A stretch of DNA of 64,000 nt from Lutjanus erythropterus (Eukaryota > Chordata > Actinopteri > Lutjaniformes > Lutjanidae), in assembly GCA_020091685.1 (NCBI GenBank), contig CM034595.1, positions 22,677,564 through 22,741,563 of the forward strand. Reading direction: 5' to 3'. The number at the start of each line of letters is the position of its first letter. Within the stretch, counting starts at the first letter, position 1. Both the position numbers and the translations under genes were made by a program. Positions 11,201 through 21,800 of this stretch are shown piece by piece. The notes beneath the pieces were generated by a model that made no database searches, had not been told where the DNA came from, and saw nothing but the letters and a program-made list of their open reading frames with translations.

Positions 11201-13577
11201 GAGATTTTCACTTCTCTTGTGCTTGATCCTTTCAGGTGTTCAAGGGATAGTTCACCAAAAATAAAAATTCAGTCATTATCTACTTACCCTCATGCTGATT
11301 GAAAGTCGGTGTTGCAGAATCTCCCAACCACTTGAAGTGAATGGTGACCAGTTTTCAAACAGAAAAAAACAACCCAAAAAACATAAAATGTCTCCATACT
11401 GCTCATGTGGTGTAATCCAAGTCTCATAAAGCACTGACATGCTGTTGGCACACGTCACAACACATGCACAGCACATGAATGTGGTTAAAAACATGATTCA
11501 GGCTAAAAACATGGTGTACATGAGTTTTTTCAACTTGTCATGTCAGGACTTTAGGAGACTTGAATTACAGCAGACAAGCAGTATGGAGACATTTTATGTT
11601 TTCTTTTTTCTGCAGTTTGTTTAATGTTTGCAAACAGGTCACCATTCACCTCCATTGTTTGGGAGATTATGTGATGCTGTATTTTTGTGGACTGAAAAAC
11701 CAAACCTGACTTTCAGTCAGCATGAGGGTGAGTAGATAATGACTAAATTTTCATTTTTGGGCAAACTATCCCTTTAATAGCACAGTAATCTACATTTTAT
11801 AGTCCTGTCAATACAGAAATGACACAAGTATAATATTTTACTTCTTTCCATTTCAGATGCTGGGTGGTTATGGTGACTTCATGTACCAGACAGGCATGAT
11901 CGATGAACTCCAAAGACAGTATGTCATCCAGCAGACAGACATGGGAGTTCAACTCATCCAGCAGCAGAAGTGGGTGGAGGCTTTTCAGGTGAGAGATGCT
12001 GCCTGACTTTTACACTTGTTTAAAAAAAAGAAGCTCTTGTAGGATCTCTATTAGTTATTTTTCATAATCTGTGCACAGCAGACAGAGTGACACTTTGTGC
12101 CAGAAGTCAGTGAAGTCAGTTAAGAATTGACCATAGAATAGGTGTTTGTTTTTGGACTGTGATCCATCGCTAAGTTTCAGTCTTGGTCCTCCAGGGCAGA
12201 AAGTTTGGGGAAACTCTGGTCTGGATTTAAATAATTTCTATAAATGAATGCCATTTTATTATCACATCTTTCTCTGACAAATACTAAAATTGTGAATAAA
12301 ATCGAACGAGATTTAGCTGACTGCTTTGTTGACGTCTGACTACAGGTCTTTGATAGCTTGCTGAATGGTGACGTGGAACCATATCCCTCCTTCTTCCAAA
12401 ATGCTACCGGCTGCACCAACTACTACAACTACATGACATGTCGGGTACGTAGACACACTGGCAGAGGTTAAAGCTGGGGGCTCAACAGTTAACTGAAATA
12501 TTGTCAAGAATGCAATAAGGCCAAGTGCAAAATGTAAATCGCAGGAGCAGCAATGTTTAGATGAAAGTAAAATGTGTCACAACAGCCATTATAGATAAAG
12601 CACTGTGGCACTACAGAGATGCCCTGGCCTACAGAGCATGTTCTCCAGACATAAGAGAACATGTTTGTTTGGTACTGACCCCAGTAATGACATCATTATT
12701 TTAATGTTTTGTTTTTTTTCAGTGGAATGACATTCAAAAACTACCATCCCCACTAAAATTGTGACTACTCAGAGCAGTCTTTGCACAGCCCAATACATTT
12801 GTTTTATCTGTACGCCACAGGAACCTGAAGACCAGGAGTACTTCTCCCAGTTTGTGACTTTGCCAGCAGTGCGACGCGCCATCCACGTGGGGAACCTGAC
12901 GTTTCACGATGGCTCGGAGGTGGAGAAGCACCTCCTGCAGGATGTCATGAAGAGCATCAAACCGTGGCTGGGCGTGCTGATGGATAACTACAGGGTACCA
13001 CCAGCTGTATTTTGTCTTGGATATGCACTATACTGATATGATGGTGTCATGATATGACAGTAGTCGAGCTAGACTGTTGAATATTTTAATTAAATTGGGT
13101 GAGAAAAGTTCCTCTACCTCTTTGGCCAGTGTTAGTCTCATATTTTATTGAGACATTTGTCAATATCATCATCTCCCTCTTTCGTCCATTTCTGCATACA
13201 TCCAGGTGTTAATCTACAGCGGTCAGCTGGATGTCATTGTAGCAGCCCCACTGACGGAGAGGTTCCTGCCTACTGTGAACTGGACCGGGGCGGCTGAGTA
13301 CAAAACAGCTCCTCGCTTCCACTGGAAGGTTCAGCCCAGTGACACAGAGGTGGCAGGTTACGTTAGACAAGTGCGAGAGTTTTACCAGGTGAGCAGATAT
13401 TACCGAGTCAAAAACAACGTGAAAAGTAGCCAGTAAACAGCTGTTTTAAATTCTGTAATCTGTCCTCTTGTCTCACAGGTCATCATCCGAGGAGGGGGAC
13501 ACATTCTGCCTTACGACCAACCAGCGAGGTCCTTTGACATGATCGACAGATTCCTCTCAACACAGGGGTGGATATGA
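8097..13577 (+). CDS. cpvl: cpvl, vitellogenic-like serine carboxypeptidase (complete, 12 coding exons)
   Basis: S10-family serine carboxypeptidase, trimming C-terminal residues in the secretory or endo-lysosomal system. Coding exons: 8097-8298, 8413-8534, 10116-10230, 10371-10429, 10550-10629, 10740-10806, 10907-11029, 11857-11988, 12346-12444, 12821-12994, 13206-13388, 13479-13577. All junctions are GT-AG and phases agree, giving 484 residues (human CPVL is about 476). Residues 1-26 form a signal peptide (core LGVLLLWACL). The oxyanion-hole motif is GGPGGTS (122-128). The triad is Ser216 in GESYAG, Asp400 in GQLD, and His460 in GGGHILPYDQP. N-glycosylation sequons start at Asn144, 319, 358 and 416. 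The ATG at 8097 has G at -3 and immediately precedes the signal peptide. It is convergent with creb5 and divergent to chn2. Intron 3 of the full gene carries a minisatellite and intron 8 a MITE, counting the coding exons as 2-13. Confidence 0.96.
8413..8534 (+). CDS. cpvl: cpvl coding exon 2
   Basis: Residues 68-108, acceptor ttgttgcag, donor ATG|GTAGGT. Contains KSYAGYLTV and NSNLFFWFFPA, the conserved N-terminal core strands of S10 carboxypeptidases. Confidence 0.95.
8753..9165. repeat. Degenerate minisatellite in a cpvl intron
   Basis: About 400 bp built from imperfect units such as acatgggaccttgg, acataggaccctggga and agcatatgcagaactgg. A longer period is visible where gagagaacata recurs (8872, 8989, 9036). 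It lies in the intron between cpvl coding exons 2 and 3. Minus-strand ORFs across it are repeats of a PGS/QGPM-type pattern and are not genes. Confidence 0.85.
10067..10080 (+). promoter_or_regulatory. CTCF-like motif inside cpvl intron
   Basis: CCACTAGGTGGTGC fits the CTCF core consensus with one mismatch (T for C at position 12). It lies 36 bp upstream of cpvl coding exon 3. It may simply be part of an old repeat. Confidence 0.3.
10116..10230 (+). CDS. cpvl: cpvl coding exon 3 (oxyanion-hole motif)
   Basis: Residues 109-147 (last codon shared). Carries LLWLQGGPGGTSMFGLF, where GGPGG replaces the GGPGC seen in many family members; the human protein also has Gly there. Donor ACAG|GTAAGA. Confidence 0.95.
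10371..10429 (+). CDS. cpvl: cpvl coding exon 4
   Basis: 59-bp exon for residues 147-166, ending YIDNP just before the conserved VGTGFSF. Acceptor gtctttgcag, donor CCA|GTATGT. Confidence 0.94.
10550..10629 (+). CDS. cpvl: cpvl coding exon 5
   Basis: Begins VGTGFSFTDDDRG and ends in RDLYS, conserved S10 segments upstream of the catalytic serine. Acceptor tttttgtag, donor CAG|GTAAAA. Confidence 0.95.
10740..10806 (+). CDS. cpvl: cpvl coding exon 6
   Basis: Encodes ALTQFFQIFPEY...FYATGE, stopping exactly before the catalytic serine codon. Acceptor ctttaaaag, donor GAA|GTATGT. Confidence 0.95.
10907..11029 (+). CDS. cpvl: cpvl coding exon 7 (catalytic serine)
   Basis: The first codon is the nucleophile Ser216 of GESYAGKYVPA. 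It continues through KINLAGMAIGDG, the family motif near the substrate pocket. Acceptor tcatccag, donor ATG|GTGCGT. Confidence 0.96.
11241..11778. mobile_element. MITE with long terminal inverted repeats in cpvl intron
   Basis: The left end (aagggatagttcacc onward, 11242-11307) is the inverted copy of the right end (11709-11778, ending caaactatcccttt). The match extends over about 65 bp, including the shared ttcagtcattatctac and ctcatgctgattgaaagtc segments. It is a common teleost MITE type. It sits between cpvl coding exons 7 and 8 and does not disturb the splice sites. Confidence 0.85.
11857..11988 (+). CDS. cpvl: cpvl coding exon 8
   Basis: 44 codons beginning MLGGYGDFMYQTGMID and ending WVEAFQ, part of the insertion subdomain. 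Acceptor ccatttcag, donor CAG|GTGAGA. Confidence 0.95.
12346..12444 (+). CDS. cpvl: cpvl coding exon 9
   Basis: 33 codons with LLNGDVEPYPSFFQNATGC and NYYNYMTC, matching the human insertion subdomain. Contains the Asn319 sequon. Acceptor gactacag, donor CGG|GTACGT. Confidence 0.95.
12821..12994 (+). CDS. cpvl: cpvl coding exon 10
   Basis: 58 codons starting EPEDQEYFSQFVTLPAVRR and including AIHVGNLTFHDG. Acceptor acgccacag, donor AGG|GTACCA. The ORF is open further upstream only by chance. Confidence 0.95.
13206..13388 (+). CDS. cpvl: cpvl coding exon 11 (catalytic aspartate)
   Basis: 61 codons beginning VLIYSGQLDVIVAAPLTER, with catalytic Asp400, and ending QVREFYQ. Acceptor catccag, donor CAG|GTGAGC. 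Confidence 0.95.
13479..13577 (+). CDS. cpvl: cpvl coding exon 12 (catalytic histidine, stop)
   Basis: Begins VIIRGGGHILPYDQP with catalytic His460 and ends GWI then TGA at 13575-13577. Acceptor tctcacag. Confidence 0.96.
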   Translation, partial: VIIRGGGHILPYDQPARSFDMIDRFLSTQGWI

Positions 13578-14035
13578 AGTGTTCTGGTGCCGATCAAAGC
13601 ACATCCACTTTAGAGAACACACCGTTGATTATTGACTGTTGATCTGAAAGACTGATTGTCTCAATGTAAATCAGCATGTTGTTGGATTTTAACACATCTT
13701 TGCAGCTGACTATTTTTTTTTATTTTATTTTAGCAGTTTTGGTGTAGGAATTTGGACTGATCTCTGATGCACTGAGTTCTCCTAGCCTGGATCCAAACCT
13801 CTTAATTGCTGCACACATTTCAGATTTTTTTCAGGGAATCAAATAGTAAAAGTTGGGTGAAAACAAAATGGTACATGGCCTGAGTTCTATGAAAATCTGT
13901 ACATGTATAACTCTGTTGAGATTGTGAGGGAAATGTATGTTGCATTAAATCAATACATGCTTGAAATGTAAAGAAAGAACCTTGAAACCAGAGCTGTATT
14001 GTCTTGAAATAAAGTGTTTTTTTTCTAAATCTGTC
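13578..14035 (+). terminator. cpvl: cpvl 3' UTR and poly(A) signal
   Basis: About 450 bp of AT-rich 3' UTR follow the TGA. A canonical AATAAA occurs at 14008-14013, followed by a T-rich stretch (gtgttttttttct) suitable as a downstream element. Cleavage is expected near 14030. I saw no earlier canonical signal. Confidence 0.75.
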
Positions 14036-15065
14036 TTAATAATCAGGTTTCTTATGGGTGCTGAAAATCCTTGAAAACTATACTTGGAAACTTGAGTACT
14101 TGAACTTGTTTTACTTTTTGCACAAAATGTTTTCATTTAATTTCTCACCCAAGAATTCTGTCATGAAAAATAATTTAGATTTTTTTATAGTTCAGTAAAT
14201 TTTATTTAATATGAAGAAATTAAATCAAGCTTATTCATTCTGATCATAGATATAAAACATATATAAATGTCATTTACCACAGAATGTTTGATAAGTGTGA
14301 GAATCTGACTTCAGAAAAAGTGTAGCAACTAATTATCAGAAAAGACTAAATTTTGCAGCAGTCTGACAACCTTTTCCTGAAGGACTTCTGTTAGTGTTTA
14401 ACAGATGTGGCCGCACCTGTTGATGAATGGGATTTCTCCTCCCAAGTGGTTAGTCAACAAAATGTTCACCACCAGGGGTCGCTGTGCTCCAAAGAAACTT
14501 CATTAGGTACTCAGAAATTAGAAGGCAACATCACTTAACAAAATTGCCTTTTTAAAAAGTTTATACCCGTTTATACCTTTGATTATCTGAACCTAGATAC
14601 TAAAAATAATATTAAATGGCTGAATATCTTTGAAGAACAGATAGTGGCCTTGTTGCGTGTTGCAACAATACACAATGTGTGTTAACTCCATTGTTTTGGC
14701 TACAGCTGTTACTTTAAAACATATTTGACACATTGTAGTGAGTTCTGTAGTGATTATGACAGAGTGCCACAAAAGATATTTACGTACTGGAGTTAATTGC
14801 CATGTTATTTCATCAGGCAACTATCAAGATGTCTAGACAAATCAATAATTAATGAGTATTCTAAACCTTTAAAACATCTAACTATTTAATGAGCAATTAT
14901 GTCTCAGGGACAAGCGTCAGGGAAATACTGCTGATTATTTGGTTTAAACATTAATTTTCTTTTAAGAGAATTAACATTTTCGCACTCTGGTTATCTGTAC
15001 AAGAAACAACTGTATGACTAGATTTCTAGTTCAGGTATTTGTGACACCCAATCACATCAGTTAGT
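14036..15065. other. Convergent cpvl-creb5 intergenic gap
   Basis: About 1 kb of AT-rich DNA between the cpvl and creb5 poly(A) sites. It holds one CTCF-like motif (14469-14482). No open reading frame resembles TRIL, the leucine-rich-repeat single-exon gene I recall here in mammals. Confidence 0.55.
14469..14482 (+). promoter_or_regulatory. CTCF-like motif in convergent gap
   Basis: CCACCAGGGGTCGC fits the CTCF core consensus with one mismatch (T for G at position 11). It lies between the 3' ends of cpvl and creb5. Function is inferred from motif and location only. Confidence 0.35.
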
Positions 15066-17105
15066 TGTATGTTACAGAACAAGTGCTTTATTTTCATACC
15101 GTAATGTAACTGCAGTGATACTTTAACATCTGTACAAATGCAAAATAAAACAAAATGGAGATAATGTCATTACAGACACAAATAAAATGTACAAAGTTAT
15201 GCAGGCAAGAATGGATTCATCAGTTCATTACATATAAACAATGTATTTAAGCGCTGAAATGAGCCTCGACGTACAACAGAAGGCAACAAGTGCTATGCAA
15301 ACATTATTTACACACATGTACCACACATTTACTCCCTTCAAAAAGAAAGGTGGTTGCATTACATGTACAGGATTACAGAAATTAATGACATTATGTACAA
15401 TATTTATAGTTTTAGATTTAAAATAACACAATTAGAACATCATTAATGTGTAGGATTTTTTCTCACACACTCACACTGCACTTCCATCTGTCCTTTTTGT
15501 CTGCCTCTGCAGTAACAAATGTCTTTTTTTTCTGAACCTGGTCCATTGTCAGAAATGAAACTAGAGACTCTCATATCTAACACTAAAATAGCAACATCCT
15601 CAGAATGATTCCAGTTGAAAGTATTTTGAGGTCATTTTACCATATTTTCACATGCGAGAGGTTAATTTGGAATGCTTTAACAATCTAAATATGGTTTAAA
15701 AAACAACCTAAAATAAGGCAAGCTTCAGTTCAAAGGGTTGGTACGACAAAGCCCTTTTCAAGAGAATCAGTTTCTCTGTCTCATCAACATACGTATCAAA
15801 CTGCACACACAGACTCCAAGGTTAAGACATGACGAAAACAGTCCAAATGTTTCGACAAAACTTGAATGTAACCAATTATGAGGATATAGATATTCTTCCT
15901 TCATCTTTGACCAAACTGGAGCTGGAGTTGGAGAATAAAAAGGGCACAAACTTAACGGTGAAAGGTCCTTTTTAATTGAGTCTCATCCTACAATACGAGC
16001 TCTAGGTTCCCTTCTTCAATCTATCTACAGATATGTGATGCATGCCAGGCACAGTGTCTCCATAAAGCCAAACACAGTTAAAGAAGTTTCTCGCTGGTGT
16101 GTGAAAAAAGGGGAGGAGGGGGGAGGGGGTCACTGAGAATTACTCGGACCTTAATATGGCTATTCTACCCTCTGGCACTACAGAGGACAAAGTGCATAGA
16201 CAGCTCTGCGACCGCTCCACCTGTCAGTGGAATGTATTTTCATCCATCCTACTGCAAAACACAGTGCATTATGGTCATCATGCTAATGAATCGACATTCC
16301 TGGTCATATGGAAAGAGAGAAATGAAGGCATGAAGTTTCAAGGCTGGAATGGAGATTAAAAAAAGAAGGTAAAGCCTTTATCATTATCAGTATACCCATC
16401 ACCCATCTGAACTGCAGAGGAGGCCTGAGAAAGAGAGGGAGAGAAACTGATGAAAGAAAACAGGTATTTTTCTCTTACGTGCAGCAGACACCCATGACAA
16501 AGCCCATGACAAATAATACACTGAGAATTAAATGGTTTTGATTGTTTGGGGAAATGAGAGTGGCATTTTGCTGTCTACAGTAAGCCAACAAAAGTTTTTA
16601 AGAATGATTCAGGCACATTGTGACATTTTGGAAACCACAGGCTCCTCTTTAGAAACTGTAAAACCCTTTGCCAGTTGTGGGATGCCAGTCAAAAAACATC
16701 ATGCTCACAATCACTTTCTCGCACACACACTTTTTTTTTGGTGTGTGTTTCTTTCTTTACACACCTGCTGAACTTCGTTCTGCAGAGGAAAGAAAACAAA
16801 ACACAAACACTAATATACATAATTCAGATGCACACTCAACACTATGTAGCCACACGCAATCAAACGTTATATTAATTTGGGATTTGAATCCAAAGTGTGG
16901 ATCCAGATGCACAAACACACAAGAAGAGGCCTCAAGAATTAAAGCTTTAGTTGGTCCTGGAGAGCGGAGGAGTTTGTCTCAATTCAAACCCCCGAGCTGC
17001 CTCACTGGTATCACAGTGTACAGTTCTGTAGCTGTAACAGCATCATGTGTCCTCGGGAACCAGAGCGGCTTGGCCACACTGATCGTAATCTGGACACACA
17101 GTAGA

Positions 17106-17184
17106 GAAGATGATCAATACTGCGATGTATTGAAGAGGATCAATACTGCGATGTATTGAAGAGGATCAATACTGCGATGTATTG
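17106..17184. repeat. 26-bp tandem repeat, three copies
   Basis: Three head-to-tail copies of GAAGAGGATCAATACTGCGATGTATT; the first differs by one base (gaagatgatc). The lack of divergence suggests a recent expansion. It lies in the probable creb5 3' UTR. Confidence 0.9.
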
Positions 17185-17239
17185 CTTCCATTTGATCATG
17201 TTTTCACTGTCATACTGTACTTTATAACACTCTGAGGCA

Positions 17240-18085
17240 GGGTTGCACCAATAAGGATTCACTTTTAATCCTGATTAAATCATAATTTAACTTTAATTCA
17301 TGTTGCAACCAGCACGTTGTAAACTAGCTTAAAATTAGATTACATTTAAATTTCTCTTTAAACCTCAATTTAGTTTTTACTCTAAACCTAAATTAAATTA
17401 AATTTTGTTTCACCAAAACTCCAATTTAAAATGTGATCCAGTAGCTATTAACTTAACTATGGCTGCCCCTTTGAGATGGATTGGCTCTGCTGAGCAATCA
17501 TGCTGTAAGTAGGCTAACCAGGCTAACCAACTAAATAGCAAAATAATATAACATTTTTTCTTTTTTAACAAGCTAGCAAACAATGTACCCTTTTCTAAAA
17601 CATTTAGCCAGCAAACAATCAAACTTTTTTTTTTTTTTTTACTTTTTTACCTGGCTAGCAAACCATTTACCCTAAAATAAGTTTTTAACTAGCTAGCAAA
17701 GAGTATATTTTTACCTTTTAAGCTAGCTAGCAAACTGCATAACCTTTTTTAGAAAAACTTTTTAGCTAGCTAGCAAACAATGCAATGTTTTGTTATGGAA
17801 TACAGAGCAGGGAAATGTTAACAGATTTCCCCCTCTTTTATGCTTGCTAGGTCCCAACAGCACTCAAATTTATTAATTAATTTATCTTATTTTTTTATTT
17901 TGTTAAGAAAGCCTCTCCATATGTATTAAACTTAGTTGTCTGTTTCTATCACTAAATTAAGATTTACAAAACATTACTAGTTTTGAATTGTGCAACAGAG
18001 ATCTGGTTAATTCTATTTTAATTCCTTTTGAACTACTCTGATTAGAACGAATATAAGATCAAATTAATCTTTGTTGGTGCAACCC
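17240..18085. mobile_element. MITE with GGGTTGCACCAA termini and internal minisatellite
   Basis: The left end GGGTTGCACCAATAAGGATT is inverted at the right end (ttaatctttgttggtgcaaccc). Inside, from about 17500 to 17785, a degenerate repeat recurs with the core agctagctagcaaac followed by a T-rich spacer. There is no transposase. The short ORFs it contains are not genes. Confidence 0.75.
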
Positions 18086-18723
18086 AGTGTTAAAGAATAC
18101 CGCTGACTGGGAAAAGGCTAACAGTCTTATACATTTCTAGGAGAGAAAAGGATCATTACACCTGCTTGCATATATCTTGTCTTCATGACATCATGACGTG
18201 GTTTCAGAAGACAAAGGCAGCAACGTCCCACTCACTTATTCAGAGTCTGTTGCATACACTCAACATGCTGTCCATATGTGATATTCAAAGAATCATTTGA
18301 CTCATTTTTCTGTCCATCAGGTATACAGAGATGTAAGGTTTGCTCATAGAGATGATGACAGTCTGAGGCTAATGTCTTTCCTCTGGTTCCATGACCACCG
18401 TGGTCCATTTTGTACCATTAAACAACAGAAAAAGTCACTTAAATGCTGCATGAGATTAGCAAAACTCCTTTTTCGCTAAAAGCACAAAAAAAAAAGAAAC
18501 AGATTAAAAAAAGAGGCAACAAACCATAGAACATTTATGCGTTAATAGGGTTGGTCTATAAAAATACATACTGTAGCTACTGTATAAAGAACAGCCTCAC
18601 AGGCCTTTGAGGTTTTTCTTGATGGAGGGAGAGGGGCAGGGGAGGCAGCATGTGCAGCTGGCAACCCTCAGAAAGCAGGGCAGTGAGGGTGAGGGGGGGT
18701 TCTCTCTATAGTCTTTCCTGTCC

Positions 18724-18878
18724 CTAGTGGATGGGGTTAATGTCTGTGCGGTGGTTGGCTTGGCCGTGCACGCTGCTGCCCCCTACGGTTGTGGTGGAGG
18801 TGGTGATGGTGTTGTGCTGAATGACCTGCTGCTGGGAGCATGCTGGCGCTGGACTGCCCGCTGGACTGCTCTCTGGAC
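18724..18878 (-). CDS. creb5: creb5 terminal coding exon
   Basis: Completes Ser, then PESSPAGSPAPACSQQQ and VIQHNTITTSTTT, ending HRTDINPIH and TAG (18726-18724). Human CREB5 ends HRTDLNPIL as I recall it, so the tail is conserved to the last residues. Acceptor tctcctcag. Confidence 0.95.
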
Positions 18879-21800
18879 CTGAGGAGACAGCAGAGACATC
18901 AGTGAGGACGGACAACTTTTACTTTTACTCCCTACATACTAATCCAACATCTGTTCTTTCTATTCCTTACATTTTCAAAACAGCCTCTTTACGTTAATTA
19001 TAATGTATTTTAGGAGAATTATTGATTATGTTTATTTTGCATCATTGTGCAAAACACTAGTCCTTGCTGTATCTATGCATGCATATCACACACAATAGAC
19101 GCAACAAGACGAAAAAGGTGCAACAAATTGAAAATGACGTAAAAAGACAAAACAAGATGAAAATCCCATAAAAGATGTAACAAGATGAAAATGGTGCCAC
19201 AAGATGGAAATGATGTAATAGACGTAAAAATATGTAACAAGTTGTAAACAGCATAAAAGACGTAACATGACGAAAACAACATAAAAGATGTAACAAGACA
19301 AAACAGAAAGAAAGATATAACTACGAAGAAAAAGGTTTAGTTAGCTTTGCACAGAAACAGGCAGTAGATATGTCTTTCAGAGGGCTGCTTTTTACTTTAA
19401 TGCTTTGAGTACATTTCAGAGCCTGTACTTTTTCACTTTTATTTGAGTAAAGAAATTGAATCAGTACTTCTACTTCTATTTTTTTCAGACAAGTATCTGA
19501 GAGAGCAACAATTTGTGTACTTTTGCCTCCTTTGCAAGATAAAGACACAGAGACATAAGCAGCATACACATGCAGAAAAACAAATCACAGCGTCTTTATG
19601 TGTGTACAGTATGAGTGTGTGCAAGTGTAAAAACTATGACCTCCAAGCTCTACAGAGGCTCCAAAGTATAATTGTCAACCATAATAAATCATATCAAAAT
19701 AAATACAGAAAAATGTTATTATTGTAAAACATACAGCTTTATTAGCAGATAAATTTCAAATACACTGAATTCACACCTAAAGTCTCACCTGTCATCCCAA
19801 AATAGGCCATAAATGGATAACACAAAAATGGAAAAGTGAATCACTCATCTCCATAAACACGCCTGATGACTTTTGGACACATTGAAGGTGACATCTGAAC
19901 ACAAGCTCGACTCATCGATGAAAGTCTCTCCCAGCCCAGTCTGGGAGTTGGCTCTCCTCTGTATAAAAGAACCATTCAGCCAAAGGGGGGACGTGAGCCT
20001 TATTTTCCTGTGCTAAAGCCACACAGGGAGGTGCCTTATCCTAATTACATGGAAATGTCAGTTGTATCCATATCAAAGGGTGGGGCTCTGATGTCATGTG
20101 CGGCGGAGTTGAGGCACAGCACAATAATCAGTGAGATCCTGGGACATCCATGAGTTTGGATGCCAATGTGCAGCTGTGACGTCTTTCTCACGTTGAGTCT
20201 GCGCGGAGGTGCTGTCAGACGGAAAAACAGGTCTCATGGTGGGATTCAGACTAGCAACTCCCAGTTCGGGCCGACTACCAGAGTGTGCAACACCCATATG
20301 TGAAAGGAAGAGTCCTGCAGCGAGCGTGGGTGCTGGATACCAGCACATGGGAGCGAAGAGACTTGGCAGTCACTGTGTGTCCATCACAGTTCAGTTTAAA
20401 CCTTTCCTCTGGCAGGACAACTAAGAAGCATTTCCACAGCAGTGCAATCTGCACTGAAGGGCTAAGGCACACAGACGAACGTGTGTTTTTGGTCATATTC
20501 CCAAGTGCGTGTGTGTGTGTCTGTGTTTATGTCTGAGTTACTCACTGAGGTAACCTTGAGACTCTTTCTGCATAGTGGTGATAGGACAGTCCTTGTGTGT
20601 GAGGAGAAGCTGCTTGAGTTGGGTCACCTCATTCTTTAGCATGGTCACTTCATTCTGAAAGGCAGGAAAGACACAGAAGCATTAGTGAGCAGCTTAACTG
20701 CACACTACTTTTAGAATATTCTCACCCCTTTACCTACCAACCGAAAATCACTGTTATATAAGCCAAATATTGCACTCCCCAAACCAACCCAGACTCCATG
20801 AGTAAAATATGTAATTTTACCTCTCAGAACACAAGAGTTGGTAGGCTACCGCTGCCGCAGTCTCTTAGGTTGTTTGTGTTGTTGTGTGACTTCAGTGAAC
20901 CCAAACTCACCTTTTAAAACACCAACGTCACAAAATAACACAAACACACTAACTGATCAAGGCAGCAGTAGACAGCAACTCCTGTTTTCTGCAAGGTAAA
21001 ATGACTGATTTTGCCCATGGAGTCTGGCTGGTTTGGAAAAAGTGATATTTAACCCTGTTCACAGCGGTACACTGCTTAGTTTCCTACACTGGAACTCCCG
21101 CTGCCTCTCCAAACTGGGGTCATGTCAACCATCATTCACTGTAGTTAATGCATTTCCAAACTACTAGTCAAAACAAATACATTGCAGGTTATTGTGTACC
21201 TGAAGCTGCATGTTGGTCTGCGTGAGCTCTTCTGCTTTCTTCTCTAATGACATCACCCACACTTTTCTCTTCTGTCTGCATCTTGTTGCTGCCGCTCTGT
21301 TCCGCTCCAGAAACTTCCGTCGGCGTTCATCCGGATCCTCGTCCACTACTCGCCTGCGCCGTCCGCCGCTGGGGGGCGGGGACTGCAGCGTCTGCGTGGG
21401 CTGCATCTGCTGGGTTGCAGGTGACATCTGAAACACAACGGGGGGGGGGGGTTATCAGCATCACTAGTTTCTCTGATGAGACCCCACCAGACATGTAACC
21501 ATTCTGACACACCTGGAAAACAGCTTACCACCTGTCTGCTGTCACCGCTCCACTGCCCTAAAACCTCACAACAAGCATCCATACATTACCTCCTGCAGCT
21601 ATTCCATACCTGGCAGCTTCCCCAAAAACAACATCTGGTCGTGCCACGTGCCCTGTGAGAAGGCCGTGGGCGTCAGGAGTGACAGAGTGAGTGAGTGACT
21701 GGGCTGATTCACCCACCTTGTTAAAGAGGTGTCAGGAGGCAGTTTTCCACCGCCCACTTCCACTCAGACTAACACCACCAGACGCAGTCAAAAGACTTGT

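Larger units (their letters stand above)
15066..18723 (-). terminator. creb5: Probable creb5 3' UTR with distal poly(A) signal
   Basis: Downstream of the creb5 stop there is no other gene for 3.7 kb. On the minus strand AATAAA occurs at 15092-15087, giving a likely cleavage site near 15070. A Pumilio-type element TGTACATA (15399-15392, minus) lies about 300 bp before it. Mammalian CREB5 also has a multi-kilobase 3' UTR as far as I recall. The stretch contains a MITE (17240-18085) and a 26-bp tandem repeat. Earlier poly(A) use is possible, so the full length is tentative. Confidence 0.5.

Noticed and set aside
16668-17159. 163-codon plus-strand ORF
   Set aside because: Runs through the probable creb5 3' UTR and into the 26-bp tandem repeat; composition and content give no protein support.
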